Source: Pedobacter ghigonis (lineage in GTDB: Bacteria > Bacteroidota > Bacteroidia > Sphingobacteriales > Sphingobacteriaceae). Taken from it: a DNA stretch of 64,000 bases. The stretch covers positions 1 through 64,000 of the forward strand of contig NZ_CAESCM010000007.1 of NCBI RefSeq assembly GCF_903166585.1. Reading direction: 5' to 3'. The position numbers and the translations under genes were made by a program. This document shows positions 27,271 through 36,284 of the stretch, one piece after another. The notes under the pieces were generated by a model. It saw nothing but the letters and a program-made list of their open reading frames with translations. It ran no database searches and was not told the DNA's origin. The stretch's first letter is position 1. Each line of letters starts with the position of its first letter.

Positions 27271-27500
27271 TTTACTTTAATGAGTCAGGTGAAATAGATG
27301 TGGCCGAAGGCAGTATTAGCCAGATTATAGACAATCCAGACACTGGAATCTTTATTCTGCTCGATCATAACCAACACATCCGGATAGATAGGATTATCAC
27401 CTTGTACGGGAAACCCGGTGCAGCTTACGAGGAATATGATGTCTATGCCAATGCATGTATGGACTGTAACGGCGGGTACCTGGGAGAAGATAACCGTTAA
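27270..27500 (+). pseudogene. C-terminal fragment of an unrecognised gene
   Basis: An open frame runs from about 27270 to a TAA at 27498 with protein-like composition: FYFNESGEIDVAEG, DNPDTGIFILLDHNQHIRIDRI and a Cys-containing end NACMDCNGGYLGEDNR. It starts right where the SusD remnant of the other strand ends, and its first possible start codon is an internal GTG at 27300. It is best read as the tail of a gene cut off by the same deletion or rearrangement. Family not recognised. Confidence 0.4.
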
Positions 27501-27587
27501 CCGCAGCTATAGCACCCCGGTAATTTTGTCTGCTGTTTTTCTCCACAGCCTCCGAATATCAGTTATTTTAAACAGCATGGAGCAGGC

Positions 27588-28196
27588 CTATTTGCGTAAG
27601 CACCAGGTAGTCATAGCGCGCAAATCCTGTACATTGGTGGTCTTAATTGGCTCATGTAAGGTGGCTGCAAGTTTCGCAGTAAATCGCAACAGCATTTCCT
27701 GATTCACCAGAAAACGTTCAGATTCATCGGGCAAGATATATTTCCCGTTGCCTAGCGGGCGAACCAGCTTTTCAATGCCGATATCGGAGGCTAAACGACA
27801 AAACAGATAGCCTCCAGGGCGTATTACGCGCCACATGGAGTTTAGCATATCTTCGAAATGCTGAATATTGTTTGCAAAATGAAGTACTGCACTGCTAATT
27901 ACGAGGTCAAAACGTTCATCTTCAAAGGGTAGATTTTCGACCAGTCCGACACTGAAATTTTCTGCGGATGAAGTGTGAGCATACGGTGCGGCTAACTGTC
28001 TGATCTTTTCGATGTTGACAGCAGCAGAATCGACACCATAAACCTCATGGCCTGAACGCAGAAAATAAGCTATGTTTCTCCCCTGTCCACATCCAGCATC
28101 CAGAATAGATCGACAATCATTGTAAGTTCCTTTTAAAAGCTGATCAAATAAATAGATATCGATATGGCCAAACTGTTCGAGCAGGTTTTCTTTCAT
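27588..28196 (-). CDS. Class I SAM-dependent methyltransferase
   Basis: 202 residues. Motif I reads ILDAGCGQGRNIAYFLRSG (about 32-50), the acidic loop is VYGVD, and the post-I region has ENLPFEDERFDLVISSAVLHFA with the typical LPF..FD pattern, placing it in the Methyltransf_11/25 group. It is cytoplasmic with no fused domain. The substrate cannot be told: TehB-like and quinone-type enzymes share these motifs. It stands apart from both glycan loci and appears to be transcribed alone; a run of AT-rich DNA separates it from the DUF92 gene. Confidence 0.85.
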   Translation of the reverse strand: MKENLLEQFGHIDIYLFDQLLKGTYNDCRSILDAGCGQGRNIAYFLRSGHEVYGVDSAAVNIEKIRQLAAPYAHTSSAENFSVGLVENLPFEDERFDLVISSAVLHFANNIQHFEDMLNSMWRVIRPGGYLFCRLASDIGIEKLVRPLGNGKYILPDESERFLVNQEMLLRFTAKLAATLHEPIKTTNVQDLRAMTTWCLRK

Positions 28197-28332
28197 TGAA
28201 CAAAAATAAGGATATTCTCAGGATCAGCAGCGCTCTTAACCGGGATCAGTATTTCTTTATGGTTTTAATGTGTTATACCATCTCGAGTATACATCAGATA
28301 TACACTTAAAAAACTAAACAACAGCAAGCAAC

Positions 28333-29049
28333 TTAAAGAAAAACCCAGCCTAGCAACAGCATCACTAACATTGCAGCCACGGTATTTAAAAAGTTAACCA
28401 CATCATTCCCGATTTTCCCTTTTCGCTCCAAAACTGCCCCGAGTACAGAATCGGTAAGGTTACCAACTGTCCCTGCAAATACAATAAGGAAAAAGCTATT
28501 GTTCCAGCCCCATCCCAAGGCATAAATACCGGCTATGATACAGCTGCCTACAATACCAATCAGAGTTCCTTCCAGGCTAATTACCCCATCCATTCCACAG
28601 CTGTCGGGCTTAAAAGAAACAACATTAAAAAAGCGTTTTCCGTAAACCATTCCCAGCTCTGAGGAGAGTGTATCGGCGGTAGCTGAGGCAAAAGCAGCCG
28701 CCATTGTCGGAAGTACTAAATAAGCCAGCTTCGGACAACACAGGCTTATCAAACCCGCAATCGCTGCAGCCCCGGCATTGGCGAGTACCTGCAAAGCACT
28801 GCGGCCTTTTAGCGTTTCTGCTCTTACAACAAAAGCCTGCTTTTTATGCTGCTGCCATGAGGTGGCGACTGAACCGAGGATAAAAAAAGTGGTCATCATT
28901 GCCAGCCCGGTGTACCCTGCCGCATTAAAAATAACAAGTGCAAGTATGGCACCCGTAAAAGCAGCAGCAATGGTCAGTTTTCTGGCCAGTATGCTGTAGG
29001 CCATACCCGAAATAATGATAATAGGCATCAGGATGCCGCTGTTGAACAT
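28333..29049 (-). CDS. DUF92 family integral membrane protein
   Basis: 238 residues with six or more hydrophobic segments. The family signature is seen in AAAFASATADTLSSELGMVYGKRFFNVVSFKPDSCGMDGVISLEGTL and AGTVGNLTDSVLGAVLERKGKIGNDVVNFLNT, both conserved in DUF92 (TIGR00297) proteins. Plant members have a phytyl-phosphate kinase role, but the job of bacterial ones is not established. It has the usual length. The gene is single, and downstream only a short AT-rich gap precedes the methyltransferase. Confidence 0.9.
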   Translation of the reverse strand: MFNSGILMPIIIISGMAYSILARKLTIAAAFTGAILALVIFNAAGYTGLAMMTTFFILGSVATSWQQHKKQAFVVRAETLKGRSALQVLANAGAAAIAGLISLCCPKLAYLVLPTMAAAFASATADTLSSELGMVYGKRFFNVVSFKPDSCGMDGVISLEGTLIGIVGSCIIAGIYALGWGWNNSFFLIVFAGTVGNLTDSVLGAVLERKGKIGNDVVNFLNTVAAMLVMLLLGWVFL

Positions 29050-29416
29050 AACACAAATATATCTGAATTATTTTTACCTAAAAGCAGCTGAAAAATATTG
29101 AGGCTTTACCCAATAGCATTTACAATTCATATCCCCCACCGCCTATCATGCCAGCCGGCTTATGGCCTGCAGCACCGGAACTTCCATCAGGAAGCTCATA
29201 TTATAACCGCAGTGCCTGGCATCAGTTCAGACCAAGATAACCGGAACCATTCAAGCGGGTTTTCGGCAACTGTTGTGCGCTTTCGGATTCATTACTAAGC
29301 TGCAAAACCAGGGCAAGCCTTTTCCTGAAATATGCAATTTGCAGCCTATTCATGGTGCCAGATTTGTGGAAATGAGATAATTATTCCCTACATTCATTTA
29401 AAAATTAATCGTACTC
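29050..29416. other. Intergenic DNA without a recognisable gene
   Basis: No frame longer than about 66 codons, no hairpin with a T-run and no repeat shared with the rest of the window. Short protein-like stretches on the minus strand are broken by stops, so a decayed gene is possible. Confidence 0.4.
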
Positions 29417-30970
29417 ATGAAATATCTTAAGCTGCTCTCATTCATCCTTTTGGTAATCACCACCAAAGCACAAAGCACAGTTCAATCTAAAGCCGATGCT
29501 TCGATTCCTGGCTATGTCCAGAAATGGCTAACTGAAAAAACAGCAGTTAAAAAACAGAAAGCGAACCAAAAAGGCTTCTTTCTGCGCGATTCTATCAAAA
29601 TTGTTGGTTACATAAAAGGCTATGATAAAAACGCAAAATATGCCAGTGGCATTATCTATCATGGAAATAACATTACTGGAGAAGATTTACCAAATACAGT
29701 AAGGATTTACGGGGACGGGAGATTTGAATGCAGCATGACAGCTATACATCCTATATATTCCCATATACTTTTTAACAATCAAAGCATAAAATTTTATGCA
29801 AGTCCCGGAACTACAACAGGGATTATTGTGGATGATAAGCGCACAGCGTACCTGGGTATAAATAAAGCAATCAACGATCAATTAGCTGCCATTGAACTGC
29901 CAAGGGCTGACTACAACAATTTAAATGAGTACCGCAAAACAAAGCGGCCCGATGACTTCAAACAAACCCAGCTTCACAATTGGGAAAGTACCAGAAAAAA
30001 GGTAGACAGTGTCATGCAAGTAAAGCAAACGCCGGAGAGGGTAAGGAAGATGATAGCCAACCAGGTTGATCTGATTTATGCCGTTTATTTATTTGATTAC
30101 GGAATGTCCCGGGCCTATTACCAGAAGCAAGCGCCGGACAACGAAATATTGAAGTTGCCCATGCCTGCAAACTACTTCGATTTTTTAAGTAAGATTGATT
30201 TGGATGATCAATTGCTGTTAGTTTCCAATGATTTTTCGACGTTTGTAAACCGCTTTGAGTTTTCTCCTGTCTTCGAACGGAAGGTTATTTATCAAAACCA
30301 GAACTCCAATGGCTTTCAGAAACTGGACTCAGCCTATCTAAGTAAAAACAAAAAGACCAATTTGGTTTACGACATTGCCAAACTCCGCGCATTAACCTCT
30401 GATTTTAGATTCTACCAGTACAAAGAGAAAAGTTTTGCCCAGCAAACCGCTGACTTATCAAAAACCCTGCAAGAACCCTTTCTGCTGGATGAGATGGGGC
30501 GAATGTATGACCAATATAAATTAGGAAAGGTGGCTTACGATCTACCTGATACAAAAGCAGCAGCGGTATTCAAAAAAATCATCAACCCAGGTAAAGGGAA
30601 GGTATTGATCGTTGATTTTTGGGCGGAATGGTGCGGCCCATGTCGTGCGGGAATAGAAAGCAGCCTGGAGTTGCGCAAAAAATATAAGGACAATCCTGAT
30701 TTTGACTTTGTATTTGTAACAGATAGCGAGGGAACAGGAGCGGCATTTTATGAGGATTACACTAAAAAGAACCTGATGTCTAATACGCATAGAATCACAG
30801 CTGATGAGTATCTGGCGCTGAGAGAATTATTCAAGTTCAATGGAATCCCCCGTTATGTACTGGTAACCCCAGAGGGCAAAATCCAGGATGATAATTTTGA
30901 ATCCCACAACCTGAAAAGCGAATTCCAAAAATACTTTCCGGAGAAATTCCCCATTGGTTACTGGAAGTGA
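29417..30970 (+). CDS. Periplasmic TlpA-like thioredoxin-fold protein
   Basis: 517 residues with a signal peptide ending near TTKAQS. The last 140 residues form a thioredoxin fold with VLIVDFWAEWCGPCRAGIESS, where the CGPC active site falls at about 406-409, and the cis-proline is in FNGIPRYVLVTPEGKI. The 350-residue N-terminal region is hydrophilic with many charged helices, as in the Bacteroidota TlpA/ResA proteins that carry a DUF4369-like front domain. The expected role is reducing disulphides of exported proteins. The gene is single; the AT-rich run 29375-29416 is its likely promoter. Confidence 0.9.
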   Translation: MKYLKLLSFILLVITTKAQSTVQSKADASIPGYVQKWLTEKTAVKKQKANQKGFFLRDSIKIVGYIKGYDKNAKYASGIIYHGNNITGEDLPNTVRIYGDGRFECSMTAIHPIYSHILFNNQSIKFYASPGTTTGIIVDDKRTAYLGINKAINDQLAAIELPRADYNNLNEYRKTKRPDDFKQTQLHNWESTRKKVDSVMQVKQTPERVRKMIANQVDLIYAVYLFDYGMSRAYYQKQAPDNEILKLPMPANYFDFLSKIDLDDQLLLVSNDFSTFVNRFEFSPVFERKVIYQNQNSNGFQKLDSAYLSKNKKTNLVYDIAKLRALTSDFRFYQYKEKSFAQQTADLSKTLQEPFLLDEMGRMYDQYKLGKVAYDLPDTKAAAVFKKIINPGKGKVLIVDFWAEWCGPCRAGIESSLELRKKYKDNPDFDFVFVTDSEGTGAAFYEDYTKKNLMSNTHRITADEYLALRELFKFNGIPRYVLVTPEGKIQDDNFESHNLKSEFQKYFPEKFPIGYWK

Positions 30971-31228
30971 CCGCTTGTGTTTTAATCTGGCTGAGTCTCT
31001 TGATTTTTTATAAGGTGCCTCGTCCTGCTATAGCTTGTCCCCTCAACACGTTTCAAGAAATTCCGGCATAAACGCCCAAGTGGCCACTACACAGGCTATT
31101 TATTCCGTTATTGTCTTGACTTAGTTGATCTGAAAGCTTGGGTCATGCGCAATATTTAAATAGACACAACCATATTACTAAATTTTGGATATGCATGAGG
31201 TATGGTTTATATTTAATAAAATAAAGAT

Positions 31229-31774
31229 ATGGCTCAGTTAATTTGTGCACTAATAGTATTGGATAATGTAGCAGTACCTGCTGACATCGTACACTTCAGG
31301 GAAAACAGGTCATTTGTAATACCCTTAGATCCTGATAGATATGATGTAAAATGGAGTTCTCTTAGTGTTTTTATTGCTCACGTCGTTAGTTGTAATGACT
31401 TGTCTACTGCATTAAACACTGCTTCTGCGGTGCAGGAGAAATACAGCGACGATGAAGAAGAACTATTTACTTATGACTTTTCATCCCTGGCTTCTTTAAT
31501 AAAAGAAATTAATCCAGATAGATTTATACTCACCTATTTTGAAGACTTCGCAGATATCACTGTGCATGAATTATATCTAACGGTGATTAACGGCAAAGTT
31601 GTAAATGAGGCTACTTGCTTTTATGACGAGGAATTTGAACTCAACCCTGAATTTGATATAAACCGAGCATATCATGCGTTAATTAACCAAGGGGCAATGA
31701 TTAGCTGGCTTAATCATGAGAAGTATCGGAATTATGATAATGCAAAAAGGGCATTTGAAAAAGGTCTACCTTAA
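31229..31774 (+). CDS. Hypothetical acidic cytoplasmic protein
   Basis: 181 residues with no signal or membrane segment and a strongly acidic middle (KYSDDEEELFTYDFSS, ATCFYDEEFELNPEFD). It starts with ATG at 31229 after an AT-rich leader and shows normal coding character throughout. No motif is known to me. The surrounding genes do not suggest a function, and a GC-rich inverted stretch (GCGCGC twice, at 31855-31873) follows about 85 bases after its stop and may end the transcript. Confidence 0.55.
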   Translation: MAQLICALIVLDNVAVPADIVHFRENRSFVIPLDPDRYDVKWSSLSVFIAHVVSCNDLSTALNTASAVQEKYSDDEEELFTYDFSSLASLIKEINPDRFILTYFEDFADITVHELYLTVINGKVVNEATCFYDEEFELNPEFDINRAYHALINQGAMISWLNHEKYRNYDNAKRAFEKGLP

Positions 31775-31909
31775 ATTGTTCTTGTAAACATGTATCAAGT
31801 ATCCTCCCAAGATTACCTCATCTACATTTGAGTCAATTAAATAATTTCAAACTAGCGCGCGCCAGTTGCGCGCCAAATGCGAAACAAAAAGAGATAGGTT
31901 AAAATAAAA

Positions 31910-31937
31910 AAAGCTTCCAGTTTTCACTGAAAGCTTT
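31910..31937 (-). terminator. Terminator of the tRNA-Arg gene
   Basis: Arms AAAGCTTTCAGT and ACTGGAAGCTTT (minus strand, one mismatch) around a 4-base loop, followed by TTTTATTTT. It starts six bases after the tRNA 3' end. Confidence 0.8.
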
Positions 31938-31942
31938 AAATG

Positions 31943-32016
31943 TACCCCGGAAGGGATTCGAACCCCTGACCCACGGTTTAGAAAACCGTTGCTCTATCCA
32001 ACTGAGCTACCGAGGC
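31943..32016 (-). tRNA. tRNA-Arg, anticodon TCT
   Basis: The minus strand folds as a full cloverleaf of 74 bases: acceptor GCCTCGG with CCGGGGT (two G-U type pairs), D arm AGCTCAGTTGGATAGAGC, anticodon arm ACGGT-TTTCTAA-ACCGT with TCT in the middle of the loop, and T arm with GGTTCGAATCC. The CCA end is not encoded. The anticodon reads AGA/AGG arginine codons. Confidence 0.96.
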
Positions 32017-32215
32017 TCATTTTTTTAATGAGCTGCAAATATAGGAGTTCTATTGAATAAGTAAAAATATATTTTAAACTATTTAGAAGGCGGTTTTCAG
32101 TTTTCAAATAAGTATTTAAGAGAGAAGCAATTAAATTTAGCTTCGGCGCTTAAAAAATATTATTAACCTAAATTAAACCGTTTTTTTATATCGTTATTTC
32201 AGCTAAAAAACCTGT

Positions 32216-32440
32216 TTAGGCATCTTCCCCATTCCATATATCATCATCAGCCTGTCTCAATTCGTCGTGACCGTAGCTAGCGGGATCATCGTGGTGATAA
32301 TTCCTTTCAGGGTTTTCTGGCAAAGCATCATCGTGTGTTAACGGTACCTTGCGCAAATGCTCAGGCTTTTTAACCTCTGGTAAATCATCATGAATGACTG
32401 AGGGCTTTAAAATGGTTTTAAGGGGGTTGCTATTTTCCAT
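32216..32440 (-). CDS. Small hydrophilic acidic protein with HDD repeats
   Basis: 74 residues from MENSNPLKTILKP (an ATG two codons earlier at 32446 is also possible). The sequence repeats short blocks of His-Asp-Asp and Pro-Glu: VIHDDLPE, THDDALPENPE, NYHHDDPASYGHDEL, ending ADDDIWNGEDA. No signal or membrane segment is present, and it looks disordered. It may bind metal, but nothing proves this. Similar short acidic proteins are common in Sphingobacteriaceae as uncharacterised genes. Confidence 0.5.
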   Translation of the reverse strand: MENSNPLKTILKPSVIHDDLPEVKKPEHLRKVPLTHDDALPENPERNYHHDDPASYGHDELRQADDDIWNGEDA

Positions 32441-32473
32441 AATCAAAGTTAGTCAAATTTCAGGCCATAACGT

Positions 32474-32660
32474 TTACCATATAAATCATGTTAGCACATT
32501 TAAAGCGTTTTTTTTTTACCATATAAGTCATATCAGTAAATTCAAGCTTATATTTCTGCTATGGTTAAAATATATAAGTCGTGTTAGCATATTCAAAGCT
32601 TTTTTTTTACCATATAAGTCATATCAGATATTCAAACTTATATTTCTTATATGGTTAAAA
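32474..32660. repeat. Two tandem copies of a ~93-bp AT-rich repeat with inverted ends
   Basis: Each copy contains ACCATATAAGTCATATCAG, then ATTCAA-CTTATATTTC, and finishes CTATGGTTAAAA or TTATATGGTTAAAA. ACCATATAAG at one end and CTTATATGGT at the other are reverse complements. The core recurs in the repeats at 63343-63838. Confidence 0.75.
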
Positions 32661-32661
32661 C

Positions 32662-32693
32662 AAAAAATGCGCACCATTAATTCTGTGCGCATT
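32662..32693 (-). terminator. Terminator at the end of PUL2
   Basis: Perfect arms AATGCGCAC and GTGCGCATT around a 10-base loop, followed by TTTTGTTTT on the minus strand, 19 bases after the UxuA stop. It closes the long minus-strand gene train. Confidence 0.8.
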
Positions 32694-32711
32694 TGTTTTA
32701 TTTGATGTTGA

Positions 32712-33875
32712 TTAATAATTCCCCGTTACCCCGATCTCCAAACCTCTCAACTCTGCCAGCCCCCTCAACCTGCCTATGGCAGAATAACCGGGATTGGTAA
32801 CCTTCGCTAAATCATCGAGCATCTGGTGCCCATGGTCCGGACGGAAAGGAATCGACTTTTCACGAGTAGCATTTTCTTCCGTCAGGGCTTTCATAATTTC
32901 GTACATGTTTACATCGCCCCCCAAATGATCGGCTTCATAGAAACTACCATCGTCATCTTTGGTAACATTACGTAAATGCGCAAAATAAACACGCTCTTTA
33001 ACTGCATTAAAGATTTCGAGGGCATTATTTTCTACACCGGCGCCTAATGAACCTGTACAGAAACAAACCCCGTTAAAAGGCTGATCGACTTCTTTTATGA
33101 TGTAGTTAAAATCTGCTAAAGTACTTGCAATACGTGGTAAACCTAGAATCGGGTACGGCGGATCATCAGGATGGATCGTCATTTTAATCCCTTCTTCGGT
33201 ACATACCTCAGCGATTGACGACAAGAAAAACTTCAAATTCTCTTTTAATCCCTGTGTTCCAATCGCTTTATACTCGTTAATGCTTTCGCGCAAGGTTTCG
33301 AGTTCGATTTCCTTTTCGTTCGGGATGCCCATTAACACATTGATGCGCAGATCAACTAATTCCTGCTCATTTAGCGTAGCGTATTTATCCTCAGCCCTTT
33401 TTAAAATTGAGGCTGAATAATCTGATTCTGCACCTTCGCGCTTTAAAATATAAAGATCGAAAATAGCCAGGTCGATCCAGTTAAAATACAAGGCTTTAGA
33501 ACCATCGGTCATTTCGAGATCTAACTGTGTACGGGTCCAATCCAATACCGGCATGAAATTGTAACATACCAGCTTAAGTCCGCAGGCGGATAAATTGCGT
33601 AATGAGGTTTTATAGTTTTCGATGTATTGCGCTGCATCTGCCCTACGGGTTTTAATGGCTTCGTGTACGGGTACACTTTCTACTACCGACCAGGTTAGGC
33701 CAGCCGCTTCAATAATAGCTTTTCTTGCTTTGATATCTTCAAGCGGCCATACTTCGCCGTGGGCAATGTGATGCAATGCAGATACAATCCCTGTTGCACC
33801 CGCCTGTTTAACGTCCTGTAAGCTAACCGGATCGTTTGGTCCGTACCAACGCCAGGTTTGTTCTAATTTTTTCAT
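32712..33875 (-). CDS. uxuA: Mannonate dehydratase
   Basis: 387 residues, the usual length for UxuA. It opens LEQTWRWYGPNDPVSLQDVKQAGATGIVSALHHI, a clear match to the family, and has MTIHPDDPPYPILGLPRIAST in the middle and CFCTGSLGAG and HLRNV further on, holding the metal-binding His, Cys and Asp. It converts D-mannonate to 2-keto-3-deoxygluconate in the cytoplasm. It is the last gene of PUL2, 46 bases after the dehydrogenase that would make its substrate. This is strong evidence that the locus handles a glycan rich in glucuronic acid. Confidence 0.96.
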   Translation of the reverse strand: MKKLEQTWRWYGPNDPVSLQDVKQAGATGIVSALHHIAHGEVWPLEDIKARKAIIEAAGLTWSVVESVPVHEAIKTRRADAAQYIENYKTSLRNLSACGLKLVCYNFMPVLDWTRTQLDLEMTDGSKALYFNWIDLAIFDLYILKREGAESDYSASILKRAEDKYATLNEQELVDLRINVLMGIPNEKEIELETLRESINEYKAIGTQGLKENLKFFLSSIAEVCTEEGIKMTIHPDDPPYPILGLPRIASTLADFNYIIKEVDQPFNGVCFCTGSLGAGVENNALEIFNAVKERVYFAHLRNVTKDDDGSFYEADHLGGDVNMYEIMKALTEENATREKSIPFRPDHGHQMLDDLAKVTNPGYSAIGRLRGLAELRGLEIGVTGNY

Positions 33876-33921
33876 TATATATGATTACACTGATTTATAA
33901 GATTACACCGATTTTTGGTTT

Positions 33922-34746
33922 TTAAACGCCTGAAAAGGCACTGAATCCACCGTCTACCTTAATATTTTCGCCGTTAACAAATTTCGAAGCATCGCTAAGC
34001 AAATACACCAGCGCGCCAATGAGTTCTTCGGGGGCACCAAATCTTTTAAAAGGTGTTTTAGCAATAATGGCCTGCCCTCTTGCAGTTAAAGATCCATCGG
34101 GATTGGTTAATAAAGCCCTGTTTTGGTGAGTGATAAAAAAGCCGGGTACAATGGCATTCATCCTGATTTTATCATCGTAACGGTTGGCCAGCTCTACAGC
34201 CATCCATTTGGTATAACTTTCTATTGATGATTTAGCCAGCGAATAGCCCAAAACTCGGGTAAGTGCCTGGTTAGCCGATACCGAAGAAATATTAACAATG
34301 CTACCTCCGTTTTTGGCAATTTCTTTACCAAAAACCTGGGTTGGCAGAATGGTACCAAACAAATTTAAATCGAAGGCTTGTTTTAAAGCGGTAACATTCA
34401 GGTCGAAAACATCGCTGCCCGGCTGAATAACAGCCTCGGCTACATTGCCACCAGCTGCATTTACCAGGCCATCTATACGGCCATAAGTTTCGATAATCCG
34501 GGTATTGGCTGCTGCCAAATCCTGCTCGTTCAATACATCGGCAATGATATAAATTGCCTTTCCGCCAGCCTTAACTACTTCTTCGGCCCTGAGTTTGGCA
34601 ATTTCTTCGTTTCTGCCCAGCACCACAATGCTTGCACCAGCATTGTTCAATCCATTAACAAAAGCCTCTCCCAAAACACCTGTGGCACCTGTAACGACTA
34701 CAACCTTGTTTTTTAGGGAAAAGGGGCTTTCCACTTCTTTCATCAT
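33922..34746 (-). CDS. Short-chain dehydrogenase, D-mannonate oxidoreductase (fructuronate reductase)-like
   Basis: 274 residues. Cofactor motif TGATGVLGEAF (about 18-28), NAAGG, the catalytic Ser in INISSVSA (written IVNISSVSANQ) and YSLAKSSIESY with the Tyr-x3-Lys pair, all of the classical SDR family, then the end VDGGFSAFSGV, seen in UxuB-type SDRs of Bacteroidota. It is expected to reduce D-fructuronate to D-mannonate. The neighbour UxuA supports this directly. A pure sequence call would leave other sugar ketone substrates open. The downstream gap has the direct repeat GATTACACTGATTT/GATTACACCGATTT. Confidence 0.85.
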   Translation of the reverse strand: MMKEVESPFSLKNKVVVVTGATGVLGEAFVNGLNNAGASIVVLGRNEEIAKLRAEEVVKAGGKAIYIIADVLNEQDLAAANTRIIETYGRIDGLVNAAGGNVAEAVIQPGSDVFDLNVTALKQAFDLNLFGTILPTQVFGKEIAKNGGSIVNISSVSANQALTRVLGYSLAKSSIESYTKWMAVELANRYDDKIRMNAIVPGFFITHQNRALLTNPDGSLTARGQAIIAKTPFKRFGAPEELIGALVYLLSDASKFVNGENIKVDGGFSAFSGV

Positions 34747-34763
34747 TTGTTTAGTTTTTTAGT

Positions 34764-36236
34764 TTATTCTACTACCAATGTGGTTATGGAGTGCGGCAGA
34801 CTTGTTGTGGTTGCAGCCTCGCCTTTAATCCATAAACTGTATTTTAATTTGTCGTCCGTTTGATTCATAACCACTACAACCAGCTTTCCGTCGGTATTTA
34901 AGAAAGCAGTGGTTTGCAGTTTATCGCGGCTTGATACCGATCCAATTCGTTTAGCTCCCGGGCGGATAAATTTAGAAAAATGTCCCATATAATAGTAGGC
35001 ATTTGTGTAAATCAATTTATCATTTTTGGTATCGGCGTGTACCGGGGCAAAACAGAAGTTGCCCACATGATTTGGCCCTCCCTTTTCGTCTAAAAGGATA
35101 TTCCAATCCGTCCAGGCGGCTGTTCCGGCATTAAAATCGTTAATCATGGAGTAACCGTAACGTTCGCCCAAGGTCCAGTCGTCTAATTTGTTTACATCGT
35201 ATTTTTCTTTGCAACCCTCGGTAAAAATCAAGGCTTTATCGGGATAGGCATCATGGGTTTGTTTTACATTGCCAAACTGCATGCCACTACCTGTCCAGGT
35301 TTCGTACCAGTGAAACCCTATGCCCCACACATATTTGGCGGCATCTTTATCGTTTAAAATGGTGCTGGCACGTTGAAAAATCTGATCGCGGTTATGATCC
35401 CAGGCAATAAGTTTTTTTGAAGCCAAACCGGATTTTTGAAGCGTTGGACCTAAAAAATTCTTGATAAAATCGCGTTCTTCTTCGGCGGTAAACACACACG
35501 ATTCCCAGCGCTGTTTGGCCATAGGCTCGTTTTGCACGCTTAAACCCCAAATCGGAATACCCATTGACTCGTAGGTTTTTATAAACTTTACATAGTGATT
35601 GGCCCAGCTTTGGCGGTAAGCCGGCAGTAAATGCCCGCCCTGAATTAAGCTGTTATTGTCTTTCATCCAGGCTGGTGGCGACCATGGACTTACAAACAAA
35701 GGCAGTTTACCACCTGAGGCAGCGATAGCCTGTTTAATCAATGGAATTTTATAATCCTGATCGTGCGCTACACTAAAGGTTTTCAGGTCTTTATCGTTAT
35801 CCTGTACATAAGTATAGCTTCCGCTCGAAAAATCGCAACTGGCAATATTGGTACGCGCCAAAGTATAGCCAATCCCTTTCTCGGGATTATAATAGGCCGT
35901 AAGCAGTTCCTGTTGATTCTTTTTAGAGAGCCTGGCAAATGTTTCGGCTGATGCATCGGTTAGGGCACCGCCAATGCCTACCAGCGACTGATATTTCACC
36001 GTTGGATCGACAAAAATACATGGCTCTGTTTCAAAGGGTTGCTTATTGATGGTAAAACTTAAAGTTTCAGTTTTACTGATCCGGTATTCAGATTTTTCGG
36101 CAGTGGTGTAAACCGTTACTTTTTTATTTGCAACACTGTAAACGGCAGCCGGTTTAACTGTTTTTTTGTTTTGGGCTGCAACATTAAATGCAGTGGCCAA
36201 AATTAACAGGATGCTTAAATTTTGTTTCATCTTCAT
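34764..36236 (-). CDS. GH30 glycoside hydrolase
   Basis: 490 residues with a signal peptide ending near FNVAAQ. The barrel shows GIGGALTDASAETFARLS, SPWSPPAWMKDN, the acid/base Glu in GLSVQNEPMAKQRWESC (about 234) and the nucleophile Glu in LIFTEGCKE (about 339), followed by the C-terminal beta-sandwich of GH30. Family members include beta-1,6-glucanases, beta-glucosidases, glucosylceramidases and glucuronoxylanases. The W-ES-C and GFHWYETW pattern resembles the glucanase/glucosidase subfamilies (GH30_1, GH30_3) rather than the xylanase subfamily 8, but this is a judgement by eye. Periplasmic or surface location. Confidence 0.92.
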   Translation of the reverse strand: MKMKQNLSILLILATAFNVAAQNKKTVKPAAVYSVANKKVTVYTTAEKSEYRISKTETLSFTINKQPFETEPCIFVDPTVKYQSLVGIGGALTDASAETFARLSKKNQQELLTAYYNPEKGIGYTLARTNIASCDFSSGSYTYVQDNDKDLKTFSVAHDQDYKIPLIKQAIAASGGKLPLFVSPWSPPAWMKDNNSLIQGGHLLPAYRQSWANHYVKFIKTYESMGIPIWGLSVQNEPMAKQRWESCVFTAEEERDFIKNFLGPTLQKSGLASKKLIAWDHNRDQIFQRASTILNDKDAAKYVWGIGFHWYETWTGSGMQFGNVKQTHDAYPDKALIFTEGCKEKYDVNKLDDWTLGERYGYSMINDFNAGTAAWTDWNILLDEKGGPNHVGNFCFAPVHADTKNDKLIYTNAYYYMGHFSKFIRPGAKRIGSVSSRDKLQTTAFLNTDGKLVVVVMNQTDDKLKYSLWIKGEAATTTSLPHSITTLVVE

Positions 36237-36284
36237 CGTTATTTAGTGATTTTAGGTTATACCAAATAGCCCTAAATCCTCTTT

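Noticed and set aside
29098..29298. A 66-codon plus-strand frame before the thioredoxin gene
   Set aside because: It has no recognisable motif and an unbalanced composition; nothing supports translation.
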